Source of the DNA: Rhodoplanes sp.
Lineage (GTDB): Bacteria > Pseudomonadota > Alphaproteobacteria > Rhizobiales > Xanthobacteraceae
Assembly (NCBI RefSeq): GCF_013377085.1
Contig: NZ_JACAAX010000002.1
Span: forward strand, 124,001 to 188,000
Length of the DNA: 64,000 nt
Direction of reading: 5' to 3'
Under the pieces are notes generated by a model. That model saw nothing but the letters and a program-made list of their open reading frames with translations. It was not told the DNA's origin and did no database searches. Shown in pieces: positions 57,422 through 64,000 of this stretch; the first letter of the stretch is position 1, and every line of letters starts with the position of its first letter. The translations under genes were made by a program, and so were the position numbers.

Positions 57422-59562
57422 CCTCCATGCACGACACGGTCGCGACCCGCCGCGCCACGCCGCCGGCCTACCTGCCGGCCGAACGGCCGCTCGCCATGCC
57501 GGAGCAATCGCTGTGGCGTCCCACCGGCGCACAGGGACCGGCACGGGCGCCGCAGCGCACCGCCCTGCGCCGCCTGTTCGTGTTCGGCTCGGCCGCGGCC
57601 CTGACGGCGGGGGGCGGCTACGAGATGTACGAGGTGCTGCAGGTCCAGGGCCTGACGGTTCCGGAAGCGGTCGTGCTCGCCCTTTTCGTCTCGCTGTTCG
57701 CCTGGATCGCCTTCTCGCTGGTCAGCGCCGTGATCGGCTTCTTCGCCATCCTGGTCGGGCCAGACCACACGCTCGGCATCGACCCGACCGCCCCGCTGCC
57801 CGAGCTGACAAACCGCACGGCCGTGCTGCTGCCGACCTACAACGAGGATCCGCACCGGGTGATGTCGCGCCTGCAGGCGATCTTCGAGTCGATCGCCGAA
57901 ACGGGCCGCCTCACCCATTTCGATGTCTTCGTGCTGAGCGACACCACCGACCCCGATGTCTGGGTGCGCGAGGAGGCGGCCTACCTGGCCCTGCTGGAGC
58001 GCACCGGCGCCCGCAACATTTTCTACCGCCACCGCCGCGAGAACGTCGCGCGAAAAGCCGGCAACATCGCCGAGTGGACGACGCGCTTCGGCGGCGCCTA
58101 TGCGCACATGCTGGTGCTCGACGCCGACAGCTTGATGACCGGCGACACGATCGTGCGGCTCGCTGCCGCGATGGAGGGGCATCCCGGCGTCGGCCTGATC
58201 CAGACCTTCCCGGTGGTGCTCAACGGCACCACGCTGTTCGCCCGCATCCAGCAGTTCGCCGGCCGCGTCTATGGCCCGCTGATTGCCCGTGGCATCGCCT
58301 GGTGGCACGGCTCGGAGAGCAACTACTGGGGCCACAACGCCATCATCCGGGTCGAGGCCTTTTCCGGCCAGGCCGGGCTGCCGCTGCTGCGGGGGCGAAA
58401 ACCGTTCGGCGGCCACATCCTCAGTCACGACTTCGTCGAGGCGGCGCTGATGCGGCGCGCCGGCTGGGGCATCCACATGGCGCCCGGGCTCGGCGGCTCC
58501 TACGAGGAGTGCCCGCCGTCGCTGACCGAGTATGCGGTGCGGGATCGCCGCTGGTGCCAGGGCAACCTACAGCATCTCGGCGTGCTGCCGGCACGCGGCC
58601 TGCACTGGGTGTCGCGGCTGCACCTGATCACCGGCATCGGCTCCTATGTCACGTCGCCGCTGTGGCTGGTGTTCCTGCTGGTCGGCATCCTGATCTCGCT
58701 GCAGGCGCAGTTCGTGAAGCCCGAGTATTTCCCCTCCGGCTTCTCGCTGTTTCCGCAATGGCCGGCCCAGGACCCGGTCCGCGCCGCCTGGGTGTTTGCC
58801 GGCACCATGGGCATCCTGGTCGTCCCCAAATTTCTCGGCTGGTTCGCTGCGATGACCCAAAGGTCCGAGCGACGCGGCACCGGCGGCATCCTGCGGTGCT
58901 TCACCAGCGTGATTCTCGAAACGTTCGTCACCAGCCTGATCGCCCCGATCATGATGCTGCTGCAGTCGCGTGCCGTCGCAGAAATCCTGCTCGGCCGCGA
59001 CGCCGGCTGGCAGGCGCAGCAGCGCGACGCGGCGCATGCCGGCTTCGGCCTGCTGACGAAGATCTACGGCTGGCACGTGGTGCTCGGCCTCGCCCTCGGC
59101 GCCGGTGCCTATGCGGTGTCGGCCCCGCTCCTGTTGTGGATGACGCCCGTGGTGGCCGGGCTGGTGCTGGCGATCCCGACCGTCGCGGTCACGTCGAGCG
59201 AGCGCGTCGGGCTGGCGCTGCGCCGCGCCGGCCTGCTGCTGATCCCGGAGGAGCGCGATCCGCCGGCGGTGCTGTGCCGTGCCCAGGCGCTGGCGGCGGA
59301 GCCGCCCGGCGCGGCCGATATGCCGGCCCTGGCGCGGCTCGCCGGCGATCCGACGCTGCTCGCCGCCCACGCCGCCATGCTGCCGGAGCGGGCGACCCGC
59401 CGAAAGGGCGACGTCGACGTCGCGCTGGTGGTGGCGCTCGCCCGTGTCGAGGACGCCGACACGGTCGCCGAAGCGGCGACGCTGCTCACGGCGAAGGAGA
59501 CGTTCGCCGTGATCGCCGACCCCGCCGCGCTCTTACAGGTGATGACGAAGCCGGCGGGGTGA
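57409..59562 (+). CDS. mdoH: Glucans biosynthesis glucosyltransferase MdoH/OpgH
   Basis: 717 aa, family 2 glycosyltransferase in the inner membrane. TM helices at about 54-70 and 85-115 lead to the cytosolic GT domain: TAVLLPTYNEDP, LSDTTDP, LVLDADSLM (Asp238, Asp240) and the product-binding YAVRDRRWCQGNLQHLG. Several C-terminal TM helices follow. Uses UDP-glucose to make the linear beta-1,2 glucan. Start overlaps the end of mdoG, so the pair is translationally coupled. Confidence 0.95.
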   Translation: MDAVTSMHDTVATRRATPPAYLPAERPLAMPEQSLWRPTGAQGPARAPQRTALRRLFVFGSAAALTAGGGYEMYEVLQVQGLTVPEAVVLALFVSLFAWIAFSLVSAVIGFFAILVGPDHTLGIDPTAPLPELTNRTAVLLPTYNEDPHRVMSRLQAIFESIAETGRLTHFDVFVLSDTTDPDVWVREEAAYLALLERTGARNIFYRHRRENVARKAGNIAEWTTRFGGAYAHMLVLDADSLMTGDTIVRLAAAMEGHPGVGLIQTFPVVLNGTTLFARIQQFAGRVYGPLIARGIAWWHGSESNYWGHNAIIRVEAFSGQAGLPLLRGRKPFGGHILSHDFVEAALMRRAGWGIHMAPGLGGSYEECPPSLTEYAVRDRRWCQGNLQHLGVLPARGLHWVSRLHLITGIGSYVTSPLWLVFLLVGILISLQAQFVKPEYFPSGFSLFPQWPAQDPVRAAWVFAGTMGILVVPKFLGWFAAMTQRSERRGTGGILRCFTSVILETFVTSLIAPIMMLLQSRAVAEILLGRDAGWQAQQRDAAHAGFGLLTKIYGWHVVLGLALGAGAYAVSAPLLLWMTPVVAGLVLAIPTVAVTSSERVGLALRRAGLLLIPEERDPPAVLCRAQALAAEPPGAADMPALARLAGDPTLLAAHAAMLPERATRRKGDVDVALVVALARVEDADTVAEAATLLTAKETFAVIADPAALLQVMTKPAG

Positions 59563-59570
59563 GAAATGTC

Positions 59571-59690
59571 GTCATTCCGGGATGCGCGTGAGCGCGCAGG
59601 CCCGGAATCCATAGTCCCGGTGCCAGTTGCTCTCGAAAGGACAGGGGTTATGGGTTCCGGGCTCGGCCCTCCGGGCCGCCCCGGAACGAC
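59571..59690. repeat. REP element (gtcattccggg family), reverse copy D
   Basis: 120 bp, nearly identical in layout to copy C (ends gtcattccggg / ccccggaacgac, core acaggggttatgggttccgg, hairpin gggctcggcc ... ggccgcccc). It occupies the whole gap between the convergent mdoH and TetR genes and may serve as a transcript end. Confidence 0.88.
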
Positions 59691-59697
59691 AGAAAGT

Positions 59698-60285
59698 TCA
59701 CCGCAGCGCGGCGAGGATGAAGTCCAGCATCTGGTCGAGCGTCGGATCAGGGAAATCGGCGCACTCGACCATCAGGCGCGGATGCGAGTAGCGGATCATC
59801 GCGGTGTGCAGGCAGCGCGCCGCATGCTTCGTATCGCCGGAGCGGAACTCGCCGCGCGCCGTGCCGTCGGCGATGATCGTCGCGATGACGCCGTCCATCC
59901 GCTCGACATACGCCTTCACCATCTCCCAGTTTTCGCTGATCGCGAGCGCGACGAGCTCGTGCAGCTTCTTCTCCACCGTGAATCGCTCGGCGTTCATGTG
60001 CTGCACGGTCGCGAAGAGGGCGCGCAGTCGCTCCGCCGCCGGTGCATCGCGCCGCGCGATCTCGACCGCGGTCGTGATCACCTCGCCGAGCAACTGATGG
60101 CCCACCGCCTCGTTGATCTCGTCCTTGGAGCGGAAGAAGCGATAGATGTTCGCCGGCGACATGCCGAGCTCGCGGGCGATGTCGGCGACCGTCGTCTTCT
60201 GATAGCCGATCTGCCGGTAGAGTCGGTCGGCCGTGGTGAGGATGCGGGTGCGGGTGTCGGACTCCCGGATCTCGGCACGCGTCAT
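59698..60285 (-). CDS. TetR-family repressor of the RND operon
   Basis: 195 aa from MTRAEIRESDTRTRILTTAD (GTG 12 bp earlier is possible). HTH: YQKTTVADIARELGMSPANIYRFFRSKDEI (about 28-57). The C-terminal ligand domain is helical (about 75-195). It is the last gene of an adaptor-permease-regulator operon, 83 bp after the permease stop, and probably represses it. Confidence 0.88.
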   Translation of the reverse strand: MTRAEIRESDTRTRILTTADRLYRQIGYQKTTVADIARELGMSPANIYRFFRSKDEINEAVGHQLLGEVITTAVEIARRDAPAAERLRALFATVQHMNAERFTVEKKLHELVALAISENWEMVKAYVERMDGVIATIIADGTARGEFRSGDTKHAARCLHTAMIRYSHPRLMVECADFPDPTLDQMLDFILAALR

Positions 60286-60368
60286 GTCGTTCACGGCCCC
60301 GCCTCCCTGGAACGGCGGATGTCGCAACGCCGTGGCGGCGATTGTATCGGGGATTCGGCGGGAATGTC

Positions 60369-63300
60369 TCATGGTTGTTGCGGCTCGGGAATACGGTGGT
60401 CGGCCGGGGTTCCGGGCGCGAGCCGCGGCGCGTCGGCGGCATCCGGGGCCTCGGGCGTATCCTCGTCCGAGGACTCGCCGGTGCCGCGCTCGTCGAGCGA
60501 GCGGCGGAACCACAGGGCATAGAGGGCGGGCAGGAACAAGAGCGTCAGCGCGGTCGCGACCAGGAGGCCGCCCATGATGGTGACGGCCATCGGGCCCCAG
60601 AAGCCGGAGCGCGACAGCGGGATCATGGCCAGCACGGCCGCCATCGCCGTGAGCACCACGGGTCGGGCGCGCCGCACCGTGGCGTCGACGATCGCCTCGC
60701 CGCGGCTGCTGCCGGCGGCGACGTCCTGCTCGATCTGATCGACCAGGATCACGGTGTTGCGGATGATCATCCCGGCGAGCGCGATCAGGCCGAGCAGCGC
60801 CACGAAGCCGAACGGCATCCCCGAGACGAGCAGCCCGAGGGTCGCCCCGATCAGGCCGAGCGGCGCGGTCAGCAGCACCAGGGCCAGTCGCGAGAAGCTC
60901 TGGAGCTGGATCATCAGGATCGTCAGCATCGCGACGAGCATCACCGGGAAGACCGCGAACAGCGACGCATTGGCCTTGGAGGATTCCTCGATGGCGCCGC
61001 CCATCTCGATCCGGTAGCCGGCCGGCAGCTTGCCGCGCAGGTCCGCCAGCGCCGACCAGATCGCGGCCGACACGTCGGGCGCCTGCACGCCGTCGCGAAT
61101 GTCGGTGCGCACCGTGATGGCCATGTCGCGACTGCGCCGCCAGAAGATCGCCTCCTCGTGGCCCTGCTCGATATGGGCGACCTGCGACAGCGGCACCGGC
61201 ACGCCGTTGCGCGCCACGACGGTGAGATCGCCGATGGCGCCGAGGTCGCCGCGCTGCGGCGCGATCGCCCGGGCCACCACGACGACCTTCTCGGTGCGGT
61301 CCCGGATGGTCGTGACCGTGTAGCCGGTGACGAGCGTCTGCAGCGTCTGGGCGACGGCCTGCGGATCGAGCCCGAGGGCGCGGGCCCGGTCCTGGTCGAG
61401 CACCAGGCGCACCGACGGCATCTGCTCGTTCCAGTCGAGCTGCGCCTCGATCGCGGCGGGGTTGGCCCGCATGATGTCGCGGACCTGATAGGCGATGCCG
61501 CGGACCGTGTTGGGATCGGTGCCGATCACCCGGAACTGCACCGGGAAGCCGACCGGTGGGCCGAAGTCGAGGCGGCTGACGCGCACCCGTGCCTCGGCGA
61601 GTGCGCCCTTGGCGACGGCGGTCTCGAACTTCGCCTTGAGGCGCTCGCGCGCCGGCACATCCTTGGAGACGATGACGATCTCGGAATAGGCCTCGTTCGG
61701 CAGCGCCGGGCTGATGCCCAGCCAGAAGCGCGGCGGCCCCTGCCCGACATAGGTGGTCCAGGTCGCGGCGTCCTCGTCGCCGGCGAGCATCGCCTCGGCG
61801 CGTTTCGCCGTCTCGAGCGTGGCACCGATCGCGGTGCCCTCGGGCAGGCGCATCTCGACGAACAGCTCGGGGCGGTCCGACAATGGAAAGAACTGCTGCG
61901 CCACCTTGCCGAAGCCGAGCACGGACAGCACGAACACCGCGAGCGTACCGGCCACCACCCAGACGCGATGGCGCACGCACCAGCCGATCAGCGCCCGCAG
62001 CCGCCGGTACAACGGCGTGTGATAGATGTCGTCCGGATCGTCGGCGTGATGCACCTTGAAGTTCGGCAGCAGCTTGACGCCGAGATAGGGCGTGAACACC
62101 ACGGCGACGACCCACGACGCCAGGAGTGCGATCGACACCACCCAGAAGATGCCGCCCGCATATTCGCCGGTCGACGAGGCCGCGAAGCCGACGGGCAGGA
62201 AGCCCGCCGCCGTGACCAGCGTGCCGGTCAGCATCGGGAAGGCGGTCGACTGCCAGGCGAACGAGGCCGCATGGGCGCGGTCGAACCCCTGCTCCATCTT
62301 CACCACCATCATCTCGACCGCGATGATGGCGTCGTCGACCAGGAGGCCGAGCGAAATGATCAGGGCGCCGAGCGTGACGCGATGCAGATCGAGCCCGATC
62401 AGCAGCATGATGGTGAAGACGATGCCGAGCACCAACGGCACCGACAGCGCGACGACGATGCCGGTGCGCCAGCCGAGCGACAGGAAGCTGACGCCGAGCA
62501 CGATGGCGAGCGCCTCGAGGAAGGACTGCATGAAATCGCCGACCGCCTCCTCGACGATCTTGGGTTGGTTGGCGATGCGCTCCCAGGTGAAGCCGAGCGG
62601 CGTGGCGCGCTCGATTTCGGCCATGGCAGCGTCGACGCCCTCGCCGAGATGCAGGATGTTGGCGCCCTTCTGCATGACGACGCCGACGGCGAGCGCCGGC
62701 GCGCCACGCTGGCGGAGCAGGTATTCGGGCGGATCGACGAAGCCGCGGCTGACGGTCGCGATGTCGCCGAGCCGCACCACCGTGCCGCTCGCCGCCGCGA
62801 CCGGCGTCTCCTTCACGGCCTCGACGCCGTCGAGCGCGCCCGTCACCCGCAGCGGGATCCGCGGCGAGGCCGACTGCACGACGCCGGCCGGCGCCATCGC
62901 ATTCTGCTTGGCGAGGCTGTCGAAGATCGCCTGGGTGGTGATGCCGAGATTGGCGAGCTTGACGTGATCGAAGTCGACGAAGATGCGCTCCTCCTGGGTG
63001 CCGTAGATCGTCACCTTGGTGACGTTCCGCACCTTCAGAAGACGCTGCCGCATCGATTCGGCGACGCGCTTGAGCTGGGCGTAGTCGGCGCCGTCGGAGC
63101 GCAGCGTGTAGAGCACCGAATCGACGTCGCCGTACTCGTCGTTGATGTTCGGGCCGATCACGCCGTCCGGCAGGTCGGGCTTGAGGTCGGCCATCTTGCG
63201 GCGGACCAGATAGAACAGATACGGCACCTGGCCGGGTGGCGTGGTGTCGCGGAACTCCATCAGGGCGGCGACGAAGCCGGGCTTCGAGTAGGTCGTGACC

Positions 63301-63545
63301 TTGTCGAACCAGGGCAGCTCCTGCAGCTTCTTCTCGATGCGGTCGGCGACCTGGAACTGCATCTCCTCGGTGGTCGCGCCCGGCCAGGCGGCGGTGACGA
63401 CCGCGACCTTGATGGTGAAGGACGGGTCCTCGTCGCGACCGAGATTCTTGTAGGACAGCGCCCCCATGACGCCGAGCATGATGATCAGGAAGAGCACCAG
63501 GGTCGGATGAGCGACCGCCCAGGCGGAGACGTTGAAGCGGCGCAT
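60369..63545 (-). CDS. RND efflux transporter permease, TriC/MexK-like
   Basis: 1058 aa, full-length AcrB-type inner-membrane pump. N-terminus FNVSAWAVAHPTLVLFLIIM then LGRDEDPSFTIKVAVVTAAW matches the TriC/MexK-like branch of HAE1 pumps. LLVDDAIIAVEMMVVKMEQG includes the conserved acidic pair of TM4; a second 5-TM block lies after residue 860. Uses proton motive force to export drugs, biocides or solvents with the adaptor encoded upstream. No outer-membrane channel gene is in the window. Confidence 0.95.
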   Translation of the reverse strand: MRRFNVSAWAVAHPTLVLFLIIMLGVMGALSYKNLGRDEDPSFTIKVAVVTAAWPGATTEEMQFQVADRIEKKLQELPWFDKVTTYSKPGFVAALMEFRDTTPPGQVPYLFYLVRRKMADLKPDLPDGVIGPNINDEYGDVDSVLYTLRSDGADYAQLKRVAESMRQRLLKVRNVTKVTIYGTQEERIFVDFDHVKLANLGITTQAIFDSLAKQNAMAPAGVVQSASPRIPLRVTGALDGVEAVKETPVAAASGTVVRLGDIATVSRGFVDPPEYLLRQRGAPALAVGVVMQKGANILHLGEGVDAAMAEIERATPLGFTWERIANQPKIVEEAVGDFMQSFLEALAIVLGVSFLSLGWRTGIVVALSVPLVLGIVFTIMLLIGLDLHRVTLGALIISLGLLVDDAIIAVEMMVVKMEQGFDRAHAASFAWQSTAFPMLTGTLVTAAGFLPVGFAASSTGEYAGGIFWVVSIALLASWVVAVVFTPYLGVKLLPNFKVHHADDPDDIYHTPLYRRLRALIGWCVRHRVWVVAGTLAVFVLSVLGFGKVAQQFFPLSDRPELFVEMRLPEGTAIGATLETAKRAEAMLAGDEDAATWTTYVGQGPPRFWLGISPALPNEAYSEIVIVSKDVPARERLKAKFETAVAKGALAEARVRVSRLDFGPPVGFPVQFRVIGTDPNTVRGIAYQVRDIMRANPAAIEAQLDWNEQMPSVRLVLDQDRARALGLDPQAVAQTLQTLVTGYTVTTIRDRTEKVVVVARAIAPQRGDLGAIGDLTVVARNGVPVPLSQVAHIEQGHEEAIFWRRSRDMAITVRTDIRDGVQAPDVSAAIWSALADLRGKLPAGYRIEMGGAIEESSKANASLFAVFPVMLVAMLTILMIQLQSFSRLALVLLTAPLGLIGATLGLLVSGMPFGFVALLGLIALAGMIIRNTVILVDQIEQDVAAGSSRGEAIVDATVRRARPVVLTAMAAVLAMIPLSRSGFWGPMAVTIMGGLLVATALTLLFLPALYALWFRRSLDERGTGESSDEDTPEAPDAADAPRLAPGTPADHRIPEPQQP

Positions 63546-63558
63546 CGTCGCCTCCGGG

Positions 63559-64000
63559 TCAGAACGACAGGGACGCGACGGGGCGCACGATCAGGCCGGC
63601 GTCGAGCTTCTGGACGCCGAGCATCACCACGCTCTCGCCTTCGGCGACGCCGTCCGTGATCAGCACACTGCGGCCGTCGTAGCGCGCCACCTTCACGGTG
63701 CGCGCCGTGAGCCGGCCTTTGTCGTCGACCGCCCAGACGGACGGGCCATGGCCGTGGTTGAACAGCGCCGTGAGGGGCAGCCGCGCGGAGCGCGTGCCGG
63801 TGCCCTCGCGCAGCGTCAGGGTCGCGCTCATGCCGAGCCGCACCGCCTCGTCGGCGGCCGGAATCGTGTAGCGGGCCGCATAGGTGCGGGTCGCCGTGTC
63901 GGCGGCCGGCGACAGCTCGCGCAGCCTCACCTCGTAGACCCGGTCCGGCACCGACCACAGGGTCAGGCTGCCGGAGGCCTCGCGGGCGCGCTCGACGAAG
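63559..64000 (-). CDS. RND efflux periplasmic adaptor (MFP), C-terminal part
   Basis: Only the last ~147 codons are present; the gene continues past the window end. The fragment covers the beta-barrel and membrane-proximal domains of an AcrA/MexA-type adaptor: YAARYTIPAADEAVRLGMSA, RLPLTALFNHGHGPSVWAVD, VKVARYDGRSVLITDGVAEG. It starts the operon with the permease 13 bp downstream. Confidence 0.88.
   Translation of the reverse strand, partial: FVERAREASGSLTLWSVPDRVYEVRLRELSPAADTATRTYAARYTIPAADEAVRLGMSATLTLREGTGTRSARLPLTALFNHGHGPSVWAVDDKGRLTARTVKVARYDGRSVLITDGVAEGESVVMLGVQKLDAGLIVRPVASLSF

Overview
The window comes from the chromosome of a high-GC alphaproteobacterium, most likely Hyphomicrobiales (Bradyrhizobium / Rhodopseudomonas / Rhodoplanes-like). 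The evidence is the rplU-rpmA-GNAT-obgE order with proB nearby, a DUF2794 gene, a ccmABCDG operon beside acnA, several Bug/TctC solute receptors, and many palindromic REP-type repeats. The assignment is inferred from gene content and order; no genus can be proven from the sequence alone.

Layout. 1-16 kb is a core block: the end of a BI-1 family gene, a GNAT, DUF2794, a secreted DUF1223 protein, aconitase acnA, the cytochrome c maturation operon ccmABCDG, an AbrB/PemK-type toxin-antitoxin pair, proB, a DUF72 protein, a PepSY membrane protein, obgE, a GNAT, rpmA and rplU. rplU has a very clear promoter followed directly by a terminator-like hairpin. tRNA-Ser(CGA) at 16.06 kb marks the edge of an accessory island (16.2-20.8 kb). 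The island holds a two-TM protein, a translationally coupled trypsin-like protease plus HEPN-domain protein, a second HEPN protein with C-terminal zinc ribbons, and a small ORF. No integrase is left. This is the best candidate for an undescribed conflict or defence system.

21-29 kb is a catabolic cluster for the lower gallate / protocatechuate-4,5-cleavage pathway: GalD-, GalB- and GalC-like enzymes, a DUF1932 dehydrogenase, a LysR regulator, a TctC receptor, a ModA-like receptor and an exported LigI-like lactonase. No ring-cleaving dioxygenase is present. 29.7-41.4 kb carries an acyltransferase-3 protein, a second aconitase, a patatin, a complete tctCBA transporter, an orphan TAXI receptor and small secreted proteins. 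41.5-45.4 kb is a quinone-type ring-cleavage operon (VOC dioxygenase, alpha/beta hydrolase, VOC dioxygenase) with a divergent LysR gene.

45.6-55.7 kb is one long minus-strand operon for an N-heterocycle or cyclic ureide: isochorismatase-like hydrolase, ABC receptor, SDR, dihydroorotase/hydantoinase-like enzyme, ABC ATPase, ABC permease, deaminase-type amidohydrolase and cyanuric acid hydrolase/barbiturase-family ring opener. A divergent LysR gene precedes it. 55.9-59.6 kb is mdoG-mdoH (periplasmic glucan synthesis). 59.7-64 kb is an RND efflux operon (adaptor, cut by the window end; permease; TetR).

Palindromic REP-type repeats of at least two families sit between genes of the same operon (ccmA/ccmB, ccmB/ccmC, tctC/tctB, the N-heterocycle operon, the ring-cleavage operon). 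They account for most unusually long intra-operon gaps.
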